From assembly GCA_009377745.1 (NCBI GenBank), contig WHTK01000009.1, forward strand, positions 21,184 to 85,183: a stretch of 64,000 nt of DNA, read 5' to 3'. The notes below the pieces were generated by a model. It had not been told where the DNA came from. It made no database searches and worked only from the letters and a program-made list of their open reading frames with translations. A program made the translations under genes and the position numbers. This stretch comes from Dehalococcoidia bacterium. Lineage in GTDB: Bacteria; Chloroflexota; Dehalococcoidia; DSTF01; WHTK01. Positions 54,156 through 63,499 of the stretch are shown here, one piece after another (positions within the stretch are counted from its first letter, which is position 1; each line of letters starts with the position of its first letter).

Positions 54156-54614
54156 GTGCCGACGTTTGCCGGTGACGCCCTGCCCAGCGACAAGATCGCG
54201 GTTGCGCCGCGTTTCGAGGTGGAGCTTGGCGGCTCTATCGTCGCTACCTTCTCCGAGTGCTCCGGCCTTGGCGTCACGATCCAGACAGAGAAGCTGGAGG
54301 AAGGCGGCGTAAATCACACCACGCGCAAGCTCCCGGGCCGCACCGACTTCACCAACATCGTCCTCAAACACGGGATCACCCATTCCACAGACCTCTTCGA
54401 CTGGTTGATGCGAGTGATGAACGGCGAAAAGGCCCGCCAGAACGTCTCCATCCGGGTCTTCGGCTGGGAGCCGAGCGGCAGCGCCTTGGCCGAGATGGTG
54501 AGTTGGCAGTTCTCTAACGCTTTCCCGGTGAAATGGACGGGTCCCCAGCTCCAGGCAACGGGCAACGCCATCGCCGTCGAGACGCTGGAGCTGGCCCACG
54601 ACGGATTCGTGTGA
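54156..54614 (+). CDS. Second inner tube protein (Pvc5-like)
   Basis: 152 residues from GTG 54156. RFEVELGGSIVATFSECSGL, TDFTNIVLKHGITHSTDLFD and FSNAFPVKWTGPQLQATGNA match the T4 gp19 tube family. It is diverged from the copy at 52889. In known eCIS the second tube protein starts the tube at the baseplate. Confidence 0.93.
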   Translation: MPTFAGDALPSDKIAVAPRFEVELGGSIVATFSECSGLGVTIQTEKLEEGGVNHTTRKLPGRTDFTNIVLKHGITHSTDLFDWLMRVMNGEKARQNVSIRVFGWEPSGSALAEMVSWQFSNAFPVKWTGPQLQATGNAIAVETLELAHDGFV

Positions 54615-54615
54615 C

Positions 54616-56763
54616 GTGATGACCAACGAGAGAGAGCGTAACCGAGTCTGGCTGCGGGATTGGTCTACCCTGGCGCTGAGACGCGTTGGGCGGCTGCAGA
54701 CCGGGCTCACTGCCCCTCGCACGGGCGCCATCGCCCGTCGGGCCGAACCAACCCTGCGACTCTTCGGCGCCGGGCGCCGGCCGGGAGCATTGATGGCGAC
54801 TGCTCTACCGCATTCCCTGCCCTTGACCCTTCGCCTTCAGCCGCCCATTCGACGGCAGAGCTCGCCCTTGCTCACGGTGCAAAGCGCGCCGCCCGCGATT
54901 CCTTCCCCACCGCCGGCGGCTGACGAGCGCCAGGAAAGCCCGCACCTAATAGATGCCGTCGAGGCGCGCGAAGAAGTTGAGATGGAAACGCCGCTTCAGC
55001 GCGAGCCTCTAGCCTCCGCGGTAGAGCCGGCGCCCCAGAGGACGCTGCTGGACCGCATCCTACGCGTCCTCCGCAAGCCAGCCGCTGCTCCGGACGACGA
55101 TGATGGCGAGATGGAAGAAACACTCGCGCGGGAAGCAGAGGATGGCGCCCCGCATGAAGCGCCACCGCCGCCTGTACCCGCCGCGAAGGCGCCGGCAGAT
55201 CCAGCCCGCTCAGCCACGCCGCCGGCCCAGACTGCCGAAAGCGACGCAGCCTTCTCGCTACGCCTGGCCTATCCGGCGCACATCCTCCCCACCAGCTCGG
55301 CACCATCGCCGCCCTCCGCCGACCCTGCCCTCACGGGAAGCGCCGAAAACCAGCCGAAGGAGGAGCCAGCGCCACTCCTATTCGCGGGCGAGGAAGCTCA
55401 GAGCGGTGCGCCCGCGCGCGCCGGTCGCGGAGTTGCCGTTGATCGCGATGCCGGCCCGCTGACCAGTGCCCTGCTCGCCTTGAGACGCGTCTTCAAGCCT
55501 GACCCACCGCCGGCCGATTCGCTGCCCTCCCCTACGGAGCCGTCCCAGAGCCAGCAGCTCCAGCCTGCGACTGAGGTCACTCCTCCGGTTGCTCCAGTTG
55601 ATGCTGTTGCGACACAGAATGCCTGGGACTCCGTAAGACCGATTGAGTCTCGCGACGAGGCCGAGAGCCGGACCCCCTCACCGAAGCCGGGGGCGGTCTC
55701 TCCGCCTTCCGTGATCACGCGCGAGACAGAGAAACCCCCAAGCCTGCTCCACGCTCTGCGCCGTCTCGTCCGGCCCCAACCAGGGGTAGAGCCCGCGCCG
55801 CCGATCGCGCGCCAAACCGAAGTCATTCAGGAAGCACCGCTTCCGGACAGTAGCTCCGGCCAGCCGTCCCCGCGTCCTGCAGAGCCCCTCCGCAGGGACG
55901 CTCCACCACCCGGCGAGCCGACTCTCAGACTCCAACTCAAGGCTGAGGCGCCGCTATCGTCTCGCCCTCCAACCACGCCTGACGAACCGCTGACGCTGGC
56001 CCGTCCGCGCGTCATCCTAAACACGGCGTCTCAGCCTGATGAGGAAGCGCCGGCCACCCTCCCGGAAGCCGGCCAGGCTCCGGTCCTGGAGACGCCTCAG
56101 GGAATGAGCCTCCCGGCCAGTCTCCCGCTGCCGGTCGCCGGGCAGGGCCCGCCCGAAGCAGCGGAGCGGCCTCGCTCGCCTCGCGCCGAGCCACGCCTCG
56201 TCCTGGCGCGCCAGACCGGACAGGCGACATCCGCCTATTCCATTGAAGGCCCGCCGCTGCCGCCATTCGACCCGGCGAGGGTAACAGCCACGAGGCCCGC
56301 GACCTCGCTCGAGTCGGCGACCCGCCCTTCCCGTGGTCTAGCCGAGGCGCCGCTGTCCCGCCGCTCCCTGTTGACCGGCGGCGGCGCGACCGCCGCTCGC
56401 GTTGAGTCACTGCCCCTGGTCTATCGCGCCGTGCGGGTTGCGCCGTTGGGCGTAACGCCGGCCGGCATGGCCACTCTAATCGTCCCGCCCGAAACGGTCG
56501 CGGCCATCCGTTACGACAGCAGCGCGAGCATCCATCGGACGGAAGACGGGACGTCAGGCGCCGGAGAGACGCTGCCGATCAGCGCCGGCCCCGCCGCGGC
56601 GACCGCCGACCTTGGAGTCGCCGGCCAGGAAGGGGCGGAGGCAGGGAGCAAAGGCGAGATCAGCCTGGAAGCGCTCGCCCGAAAGGTGTACGACCAGCTA
56701 CGCGCCGGCCTTCTGGTAGAGCGCGAGCGGGCCGGGCTGGGAAGCAGCCTGATAGGAAGATGA
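54616..56763 (+). CDS. Long Pro/Ala-rich eCIS protein with C-terminal docking helix
   Basis: 715 residues. The start (NRVWLRDWSTLALRRVGRLQ) and the end are ordered, while residues of about 60-640 are a Pro/Ala/Glu-rich low-complexity region with recurrent hydrophobic-xRQ tetrapeptides (PIRRQSS, PPIARQTEV, LVLARQTGQ). The C-terminus EISLEALARKVYDQLRAGLL-VERERAG resembles the tail of the small protein at 53982. No enzymatic motif. Position between tube 2 and the LysM baseplate gene suggests a flexible structural linker or scaffold. A long frame in the right codon pattern supports that it is translated. Confidence 0.72.
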   Translation: MMTNERERNRVWLRDWSTLALRRVGRLQTGLTAPRTGAIARRAEPTLRLFGAGRRPGALMATALPHSLPLTLRLQPPIRRQSSPLLTVQSAPPAIPSPPPAADERQESPHLIDAVEAREEVEMETPLQREPLASAVEPAPQRTLLDRILRVLRKPAAAPDDDDGEMEETLAREAEDGAPHEAPPPPVPAAKAPADPARSATPPAQTAESDAAFSLRLAYPAHILPTSSAPSPPSADPALTGSAENQPKEEPAPLLFAGEEAQSGAPARAGRGVAVDRDAGPLTSALLALRRVFKPDPPPADSLPSPTEPSQSQQLQPATEVTPPVAPVDAVATQNAWDSVRPIESRDEAESRTPSPKPGAVSPPSVITRETEKPPSLLHALRRLVRPQPGVEPAPPIARQTEVIQEAPLPDSSSGQPSPRPAEPLRRDAPPPGEPTLRLQLKAEAPLSSRPPTTPDEPLTLARPRVILNTASQPDEEAPATLPEAGQAPVLETPQGMSLPASLPLPVAGQGPPEAAERPRSPRAEPRLVLARQTGQATSAYSIEGPPLPPFDPARVTATRPATSLESATRPSRGLAEAPLSRRSLLTGGGATAARVESLPLVYRAVRVAPLGVTPAGMATLIVPPETVAAIRYDSSASIHRTEDGTSGAGETLPISAGPAAATADLGVAGQEGAEAGSKGEISLEALARKVYDQLRAGLLVERERAGLGSSLIGR

Positions 56764-56779
56764 TGCGAGAGGTATACCA

Positions 56780-57424
56780 ATGGCGCTCGTGAAGGCTGTG
56801 CTCAAGGCGATCGACCCGCCGGGTGGCGAGGTCCAGTTCCAGTACAACCCGACGAAGTATTCGGTGAACAAAGCGCTGCAGTGGAAGGCAGGCGAGCAGA
56901 AGGGGAAAGACGCGCCCTCATTGGAGTTCGTCCAGGGCCAGGGGCGATCCATAAGCATGGACCTCCTCATGGATGACTACGAGGACGGCCAGGATGTAGC
57001 CACCCGCGTCAAGCAGTTGGATAAATTCACCCAGGTGAACGAGGGCAACGCGAAGGATGCATCCAAGGCCCGTCCGCCCCGCGTCATGTTTATGTGGTCC
57101 AACGATCATTCCCAGTTTAAGGCCGTGATCAAGAGCATGAACGTCAACTACACGCTCTTCCACCCGTCCGGCAAACCCGCTCGCGCCACCGTCAACCTAC
57201 AACTGCAAGAATGGCCGGACAAGCCCGAGGCCACCAACCCAACGTCGATGGGTAGCGCCGGCCTTCGCGCCCATCGCGTGGTCTCCGGCGAGACCCTGGA
57301 CCTGATTGCCTTCCGTGAGCTGGGCGCTGCCTCGCGCTGGCACTACATAGCCGACCTCAACAACCTGGACGACCCGCTCTCGATTACCCCGGGTCAGTAC
57401 CTTGTAATCGCTCCTCTGAGGTGA
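56780..57424 (+). CDS. Baseplate/tube-junction protein with LysM domain (Pvc7-like)
   Basis: 214 residues. An N-terminal domain (KAIDPPGGEVQFQYNPTKYS) precedes a C-terminal LysM (HRVVSGETLDLIAFRELGAA, WHYIADLNNLDDPLSITPGQ). This corresponds to Afp7/Pvc7 and phage gp53-like proteins that link spike and tube. The stop overlaps the next gene as GTGA, so translation is coupled. Confidence 0.9.
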   Translation: MALVKAVLKAIDPPGGEVQFQYNPTKYSVNKALQWKAGEQKGKDAPSLEFVQGQGRSISMDLLMDDYEDGQDVATRVKQLDKFTQVNEGNAKDASKARPPRVMFMWSNDHSQFKAVIKSMNVNYTLFHPSGKPARATVNLQLQEWPDKPEATNPTSMGSAGLRAHRVVSGETLDLIAFRELGAASRWHYIADLNNLDDPLSITPGQYLVIAPLR

Positions 57425-59169
57425 CCATGGTTGCTACACCCACCGAGAAGCGTCTCATCTCCCAGGCCTACGTCAAGCTGGACGGCGCCAATCTGGGCGA
57501 CGACATGATGGCGGACCTCCTGCGGGTGCGCGTCGATGGCAGCGTCCACCTCCCCGATCTCGCCATCCTTGATTTCGACAACTCCGATATGAAGTGGTCG
57601 AACCCGGAGCGGATCAAGATCGGCCAGGAGATCAAGGTCTATTTCGGTGACGCCGACCTCAAATCAGACGAGCCGGTCTTCACAGGCGAGGTGACGGCGA
57701 TTGAGCTCGACGTTGGCATGGGTGGCTCGATCACCATGCGCATCCGCTGCTATGACCGCGCCCATCGCCTCCACCGTGGGCGTCATACGCGTGTCTTCCT
57801 CCAGGTCAAAGATAGCGACATCGCGGTCCAGATCGCGGGCGAGCTCGGCCTCCAGACCGATATACAGGTCACCAGCGGCGTTGAGGACTGGGTGCTGCAA
57901 AATGGCCAGACCAACTGGGAATTCCTCCAGGAGCGTGCCGCGCGCAACGGCTTCGAGCTGCAGGTCCGGGATAAGAGCCTCGTCTTCAAGCCGCCCCCCA
58001 GCACCGAGCGCCAGCCCGTAACGCTGCGCTGGAATCAGGAGCTGCTGTCCTTCCGCGCCACGATGACCACCGGCGATCAGGTCAATCGCGTCGAAGTGCG
58101 GGGCTGGGACCCGATCAACAAGGAAGTCGTCATCGGCACAGCGGAGCGCCCGAAGGGCCTGCCGAAGGTCGGCGAATCGCGCACCGGCGGCGAGGTCGCC
58201 CAGTCAGCCTTCCAGAAACCGACGACGATGCTGCTCTCTCGCCAGCCGATCTATGACCAGGAGCAAGCGCAGCGTCTGGCCCAGTCCGTGCTTGATGAGC
58301 TGGCCGGCTCCTTCATCACCGCTCAGGGTGTTGCGATGGGCGACCCGCGTCTCCAATTGGGCAGCAAGGTCACCATGGAGTCAATCGGCACGCAGTTCTC
58401 CGGCGAATACTCTGTGACGCAGATCAGCCATAACTACGAGCCCGAGGGCTACACGATCAACTTCGAGGTCACCGGACGCCGCTCGACTGACCTCGTCAGC
58501 CTGATGGCGCCACCATCCACGCCGGCGGTCCATGTCATGATGGGGAAGGTAGATAGCACCCGCGACCCGCGCGATCTGGGGCGCGTGAAGGTCAAGCTGC
58601 CCGTGCTCGGACAGGACATCGTCTCAGACTGGTGCCGCGTCCTCTCACCCGGCGGCGGTCCCGACCGCGGTTGGCAGTTTCTCCCTGAGGTCGACGACGA
58701 GGTTCTCCTCATCGGCGATAGCATGAGCAACCTCTGCGTCTTGGGTGGCCTCTGGAACTCTCAGGACCTGCCGCCATCCCCTAACAGCGAGGCTGCCCCC
58801 AGCGGTCAGGTGAATCGGCGGCTGATCAAGTCACGCACCGGCCACATGATCCTCTTTGAAGACAGCGATGACGGCGGCGGCATCACGATTGTCGACGGAT
58901 CCGGCAACAATAAGATGGTGATCAAGACCGGCGATGGCAGCCTGACCACGCAGGTCAACGGCGACATCACTTTCAAGTCTGTCGGCGCCATCAAGCTGGA
59001 AGCCGGCACCAGCTTGAGTATCAAGGCCTTGACCAACATCACACAGGAGGCTACGGGCAACGTCTCGATCGAGGCGACGGGTCAGGCGACCCTCAAGGCG
59101 GCGGGAAGCGCGCGCGTCGAGGGTGGCGCCAGCGCCTCCCTGAGCGGCGCGTCGGTGAGCCTGGGCTAA
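57421..59169 (+). CDS. VgrG-like spike/baseplate hub protein (Pvc8-like)
   Basis: 582 residues. A gp27-like ring part (about 1-350: FDNSDMKWSNPERIKIGQEI, WEFLQERAARNGFELQVRDK) is followed by a gp5-like OB fold (VMMGKVDSTRDPRDLGRVKV, VLSPGGGPDRGWQFLPEVDD) and a C-terminal beta-helix made of short repeats (GTSLSIKALTNITQEATGNV). It forms the central needle hub that punctures the target. The start is GTG 57421, coupled to the previous stop, or ATG 57427. No separate PAAR tip gene was found nearby. Confidence 0.94.
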   Translation: MTMVATPTEKRLISQAYVKLDGANLGDDMMADLLRVRVDGSVHLPDLAILDFDNSDMKWSNPERIKIGQEIKVYFGDADLKSDEPVFTGEVTAIELDVGMGGSITMRIRCYDRAHRLHRGRHTRVFLQVKDSDIAVQIAGELGLQTDIQVTSGVEDWVLQNGQTNWEFLQERAARNGFELQVRDKSLVFKPPPSTERQPVTLRWNQELLSFRATMTTGDQVNRVEVRGWDPINKEVVIGTAERPKGLPKVGESRTGGEVAQSAFQKPTTMLLSRQPIYDQEQAQRLAQSVLDELAGSFITAQGVAMGDPRLQLGSKVTMESIGTQFSGEYSVTQISHNYEPEGYTINFEVTGRRSTDLVSLMAPPSTPAVHVMMGKVDSTRDPRDLGRVKVKLPVLGQDIVSDWCRVLSPGGGPDRGWQFLPEVDDEVLLIGDSMSNLCVLGGLWNSQDLPPSPNSEAAPSGQVNRRLIKSRTGHMILFEDSDDGGGITIVDGSGNNKMVIKTGDGSLTTQVNGDITFKSVGAIKLEAGTSLSIKALTNITQEATGNVSIEATGQATLKAAGSARVEGGASASLSGASVSLG

Positions 59170-59176
59170 GGGATAG

Positions 59177-59620
59177 ATGGACGAGCAGATAAGCGGCAAG
59201 GAAATCCTCGGCGTCGGCTGGAACTTCCCGGTGCGGATCGATAGGCGCCTGGGTAACGAAAGGGCAGCCCCCTATCGTGGTGGCGGCGGCATCGCCCTCG
59301 CCCGTCACGAAGACGACATCGAGCAGGCGGTGCGCATCATCCTCGCCACCGCTAAGGGCGAGCGCCGCATGCGCCCGGCCTTCGGTTGTGATATCCACAC
59401 GCTCGTCTACGCCCCGGAAAACGAGGCCACCTTCAGCCTCATGCGCTACTACGTGGAGGATGCGCTGACCATGTGGGAGCCGCGCATCGAGGTGCGTGAG
59501 GTGCTAGTAGCGCCCGAGGTGAACGAAGGCCGTGTCGACATCATGGTGAGCTACGAAGTGCGCGCGACCAAGGATGAGCGCAGCCTGGTCTATCCCTTCT
59601 ACACACTGGGGGAGGATTAG
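59177..59620 (+). CDS. Baseplate wedge protein gp25/GPW (Pvc9-like)
   Basis: 147 residues. ARHEDDIEQAVRIILATAKG, ERRMRPAFGCDIHTLVYAPE and VDIMVSYEVR match gp25/GpW. The MRPxFGC block is the family hallmark. It forms part of the baseplate wedge that triggers sheath contraction. Confidence 0.95.
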   Translation: MDEQISGKEILGVGWNFPVRIDRRLGNERAAPYRGGGGIALARHEDDIEQAVRIILATAKGERRMRPAFGCDIHTLVYAPENEATFSLMRYYVEDALTMWEPRIEVREVLVAPEVNEGRVDIMVSYEVRATKDERSLVYPFYTLGED

Positions 59621-59622
59621 CA

Positions 59623-61608
59623 ATGACCATGCATGTCACGGAGCGGCGACTGGACCTGCGTGAGTTCCAGGACATCGTCGATGAGGCAAAGCGCCTCATT
59701 CCGCGCTACTGCCCTGAGTGGACCGACCACAACGTCACCGACCCAGGCGTTACCCTCATCGAGCTCTTCGCCTGGATGACCGAAATGATCCTCTATCAGC
59801 TCAACCGCGTCCCGGATGAGCTGCACGAGCGCTTCCTTGACCTCATAGGTGTGCAGCGCCGCCCGCCGGAGCCTGCGCTTGCCGAAGTTACCTTCTACCT
59901 CTCGAAGAAGCTTTCTGTACCCGTCACGATCGACGTCGAAACGGAAGTCGCAACGGAACGGACCGACTTTCAGGACGCCATCGTCTTCGCCACGACCAAA
60001 GCGCTCACCCTGGAGCCACCGTTGCTCGCCACCGTCAGGGCTTGGCGCGGTAGCCAGGGGTTCGAAGACTACATGCCTTACATCTCCAGCGGCCTGGTGG
60101 ATGCGCCCATCTTCAACCAGGAGCCGCGCGAGAACGATGCCCTCTACATCGGCCTGCGCGGCAACCTCGCCGGCTCCAGCCTCGTCCTCCATATCGACTG
60201 CCGCGAGCTCGAGGGCGTCCATATCGACCCGAAAGACCCGCCCCTGGCCTGGGAATACTGGTCGACCGTCACCAAGCTCTGGGGGCCGTTGCGCTTGCTC
60301 GATCAGTCAGGCATCGGCCGCCTGCGCGAGCCCATGACCATCGACCCCACCCACGGTCTCAACCGGCCCGGTGATGTCTACGTCAACATCCCAATCGATT
60401 CAGGCACTCAGAGCATCGAAGGCATTGACGCCACCTGGATCCGGATTCGCTACCAGCCAACCACCAGCCCCGGCTACACGGCTTCGCCCCGCATCACCGG
60501 CCTGCGCACCGACTGCGTCGGCGGCACCGTAACCGCGCGCCAGTCTCAACTCGTAAGGGACGAGCATCTCGGCAAGGCTTCCGGACAATCCGGCGATAGG
60601 TTCACCGTAGCCATGCGTCCCATCCTGCGCCGTAACGAGCCTCACATCATCGAGGCGACCCTGGCCGGAGAGACCACGGAATGGATGGAGGTGGAGGATT
60701 TCTCCCTATCGGGAGAGCAAGACCGCCATTTCATGATTCATTACCCAACCGGTGAAGTCCGTTTCGGCCCCGCCATCCGCGCCCGTGACGGGACGGAACG
60801 CCAGCACGGCGCCACCCCGCGCGGCGGCGCCGACTTGCGCCTGCGCTCCTATTACAGCGGCGGCGGCACGCGCGGCAACGTCGGCGAGCGGACGATCACT
60901 CAGCTCAAAACCTCTGTCGGCTACGTTGCCGCCGTAATGAATTACGCCCCTGCCACGGGTGGCCTGAATGAGGAGACCATGGAGGAGGCGAAGCTGCGTG
61001 GCGTGGCCAGCCTCAAGCGCCCCGTTACAGCCGTGACCCGCGATGACTACGAACGCCTCGCCCGCGAGATACCCAGCGTGGGCGGCGCCCGTTGCGTCGC
61101 CCCCAGCGACGGCGGTACACCGGGCGTGATCCGTCTGCTGCTCTTGCCCCAGCTTCCGGGACCCGGCGTGCAGCTAACGCCGGAAATCATGACACCATCG
61201 CCGGAGGTGATGCAGGCCGTCCGCGAGATCGTGGAGGAACGAAAGAGCCTCGCCACCGTCGTGGAGATGTCGCCCGTGTCCGTCATCTGGGCTGAGATCG
61301 ACGCCCACATCTACGTATCGCGGGGCGTCAATGTCGCCCAGGCCCAGGTCAACGCGGAGGCCCGGCTACGCCGCCTGATCCATCCCCTGGTCGGTGGCCT
61401 GGATGGGCACGGCCTCTCCTTTGGCGCGGCCGTCACCATGTCGCATATCGCCGGCGCCTTGCAGAACGTCCCCGGCGTTGTCTATGTCGAACGCGTTTTG
61501 CTACGCCGACAGGGAAGCGCTGAGGAGCTGACGCGGCTCCAACCGCCGCCCGACGCCATTCTGGCCCTGGGCCGCTGTTACGTCCTCGCCGAAATTGTGG
61601 AGGACTGA
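59623..61608 (+). CDS. Baseplate J/gp47-like protein (Pvc11-like)
   Basis: 661 residues. RLIPRYCPEWTDHNVTDPGV, TLIELFAWMTEMILYQLNRV is the conserved N-terminus of eCIS Pvc11-type baseplate proteins. YYSGGGTRGNVGERTITQLK and RRPVTAVTRDDYERLAR-like text (LKRPVTAVTRDDYERLAREI) are typical of baseplate J. The protein builds the wedge arms together with gp25 and the next gene, whose start overlaps its stop by one base. Confidence 0.94.
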   Translation: MTMHVTERRLDLREFQDIVDEAKRLIPRYCPEWTDHNVTDPGVTLIELFAWMTEMILYQLNRVPDELHERFLDLIGVQRRPPEPALAEVTFYLSKKLSVPVTIDVETEVATERTDFQDAIVFATTKALTLEPPLLATVRAWRGSQGFEDYMPYISSGLVDAPIFNQEPRENDALYIGLRGNLAGSSLVLHIDCRELEGVHIDPKDPPLAWEYWSTVTKLWGPLRLLDQSGIGRLREPMTIDPTHGLNRPGDVYVNIPIDSGTQSIEGIDATWIRIRYQPTTSPGYTASPRITGLRTDCVGGTVTARQSQLVRDEHLGKASGQSGDRFTVAMRPILRRNEPHIIEATLAGETTEWMEVEDFSLSGEQDRHFMIHYPTGEVRFGPAIRARDGTERQHGATPRGGADLRLRSYYSGGGTRGNVGERTITQLKTSVGYVAAVMNYAPATGGLNEETMEEAKLRGVASLKRPVTAVTRDDYERLAREIPSVGGARCVAPSDGGTPGVIRLLLLPQLPGPGVQLTPEIMTPSPEVMQAVREIVEERKSLATVVEMSPVSVIWAEIDAHIYVSRGVNVAQAQVNAEARLRRLIHPLVGGLDGHGLSFGAAVTMSHIAGALQNVPGVVYVERVLLRRQGSAEELTRLQPPPDAILALGRCYVLAEIVED

Positions 61609-62213
61609 TGACTGTCGAACTCACGGTCGGGCAGTCTACGAACGGTGTCAGTGCCAATGGCTACCATTCGGCCGAAGATGCCGCCGTGGACCTGCAGCCC
61701 AGCGCCTATCTGCGCTATCTGCCCGCCGTCTACTTGCAGGACCCGTTTATCGGCCGCTTCCTGCGCATATTCGAGGACATCCTCTCGCCAATCCAGAAAA
61801 CGGTCACGAGACGCGCCCAGCTCTTCGATCCGGCTGAAGCCACGCCTACGCTCCTGCAGTTCATGGCCGGCTGGGTGGGCGCGGATGAGATGGGCGAGCT
61901 GCCGGATGCGCGTTTGCGGCGTCTGGTGCGCGAGGCGGTGACGCTAAACCAGCTACGTGGCACCAAGCGCGGCCTGAGCCTCGCGATCGAAGTCATGACC
62001 GGCAAGCGGCCTTACATCACCGAATACTCGCCCGGCCTCGTCCTCGGCGAAGACGCGGTCCTCGGCCTCAATACCTCGCTGCAGGAAGGGGCGCCGCTGA
62101 GACTCTATGTCCTCTTTGACTGTAATGAGGGTGACATAGATACCCCACTTGCGCATGCTATAATTCAACGCTACAAACCTGCAGGAGCCGTGTACACTCT
62201 GTCATTCACATAG
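61608..62213 (+). CDS. Phage tail protein I-like baseplate protein (Pvc12-like)
   Basis: 201 residues. SAYLRYLPAVYLQDPFIGRF, LQFMAGWVGADEMGELPDAR and VTLNQLRGTKRGLSLAIEVM match the P2 gpI-like tail protein family of eCIS. It completes the baseplate and may carry the fibre attachment surface. ATG overlaps the previous stop (TGATG). Confidence 0.92.
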   Translation: MTVELTVGQSTNGVSANGYHSAEDAAVDLQPSAYLRYLPAVYLQDPFIGRFLRIFEDILSPIQKTVTRRAQLFDPAEATPTLLQFMAGWVGADEMGELPDARLRRLVREAVTLNQLRGTKRGLSLAIEVMTGKRPYITEYSPGLVLGEDAVLGLNTSLQEGAPLRLYVLFDCNEGDIDTPLAHAIIQRYKPAGAVYTLSFT

Positions 62214-62230
62214 TCTGGGGTTAAGACTCT

Positions 62231-63427
62231 ATGAATCAGCTGCCGCTGCACTCGCTCATCCGTGTGCATCCCTTCAGCGGCTTGGTGATCGACGTTGATA
62301 CTTGGGCGACAGCCCATGATTACCATCGAAACCACCAACAGCTGCACCTCCTGAGCCTGCATGGAAGCGGAGTCGCCCAGGGCCTTGAAGTTGTATCCAC
62401 TGATCCACCCAGCGAGAGCGTTGTCGTTGAAGCCGGCATCGCAATCGACCCCCTCGGCAATACGATCATCGTGCCGGAACGCCAGCACGTCACCATCGGC
62501 AACAGCCCTGGCACCGCCTACCTTGTCCTGGACTACGTGGAGAGCAACGCGGCAGGGGCAGACCAGCGCGATACGCGCGCGCGAGTGAAGGAAGACTTTC
62601 GCATCCGTGCCGTCCACCACGTTCCCGAAGCCAACTCCATTGAGCTGGCGCGCGTTGATGTCGCGAAGGCCGCTGCCACCATTCTCAGCGCCGCCAACCC
62701 CTGGCTGCCGGCCCAGAACGAGATCGATCTGCGCAGCCGCCCGCGCCTCCAGATCACCGCGCCGCGCCGCCTCAGCGTCGGCCTCGTGGTTCATGGCGAT
62801 GAGAAGAGCCTCAGCCCCAGCCACCTGGCTGGCTTCCAGTACTTTCTGAGAGAGCTGGAGTACTGCGGCTTTCGGGCCGAAGTCACGCGGTCGAACGACT
62901 CATCCGTGCCGGACGCAGAGCTACTTTATGTCACGGCCGATTCCGGCGCCGCTGCTCCTTCTGCCCTCGTCAAGCGCTTCGGCGAACGCGTTGCGGAGGG
63001 CGCTTGGCTTATTGTCGACCCCTGTGGCTCCAGCATCGGGATGGTGGAGTCGTTCCAGCCGCTGATCAAGGCAAAGGCCGGCGACATGACGGAGGCGCTC
63101 ACGCTCGGCTCGCGCTTCGTCTTCGGGACGGCGCCGCCGGGGGCCTTTCCTACTCGGCAGCTGATCTGGGGTGAGCGGATTATCCTTTCGCCGCGCGATT
63201 ACGGCTGCGCCTGGGCCGGAAAGCGCGGCGAGCAGGTCTTCCAGCGTGACCTCGTGCGTGCGGCGTTAGAGTTCGGCGTCAACGCCGCGTTCTGCGTCGG
63301 CCAGGACGTGACGGCTCCGGCCAGGACGCCCTCCAGAGCTTCGGCGCGGAATGAGGCGGCGCCGGAGCCGGAAGCGCCCGCCGAGGCAAAGTCGGAAGAG
63401 GAAGCGGGAGCGAGAGCGGAATCCTAG
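62231..63427 (+). CDS. eCIS-associated protein with DUF4159-like domain
   Basis: 398 residues. The N-terminal half (LPLHSLIRVHPFSGLVIDVD, GVAQGLEVVSTDPPSESVVV, GIAIDPLGNTIIVPERQHVT) looks like an eCIS attachment domain. The second half (LSVGLVVHGDEKSLSPSHLA, GFQYFLRELEYCGFRAEVTR, VAEGAWLIVDPCGSS) resembles DUF4159/GATase-like folds. The C-terminal 45 residues are Ala/Glu/Pro-rich. It takes the place where fibre proteins (Pvc13) are found in characterised loci, so it may be the receptor-binding or accessory surface protein. Confidence 0.7.
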   Translation: MNQLPLHSLIRVHPFSGLVIDVDTWATAHDYHRNHQQLHLLSLHGSGVAQGLEVVSTDPPSESVVVEAGIAIDPLGNTIIVPERQHVTIGNSPGTAYLVLDYVESNAAGADQRDTRARVKEDFRIRAVHHVPEANSIELARVDVAKAAATILSAANPWLPAQNEIDLRSRPRLQITAPRRLSVGLVVHGDEKSLSPSHLAGFQYFLRELEYCGFRAEVTRSNDSSVPDAELLYVTADSGAAAPSALVKRFGERVAEGAWLIVDPCGSSIGMVESFQPLIKAKAGDMTEALTLGSRFVFGTAPPGAFPTRQLIWGERIILSPRDYGCAWAGKRGEQVFQRDLVRAALEFGVNAAFCVGQDVTAPARTPSRASARNEAAPEPEAPAEAKSEEEAGARAES

Positions 63428-63499
63428 GGGTGCTAATCTTCAGGCAGGTCCGCCACGACGCCTGCATTGGCCCGTTCGTGATGTGGAGTTGGTGAGTTC

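Noticed and set aside
54616..56763. Pro-rich protein as the missing tape measure
   Set aside because: Tape-measure proteins are mostly long alpha-helices; this one is Pro/Ala-rich and disordered, so I left it as a linker candidate.
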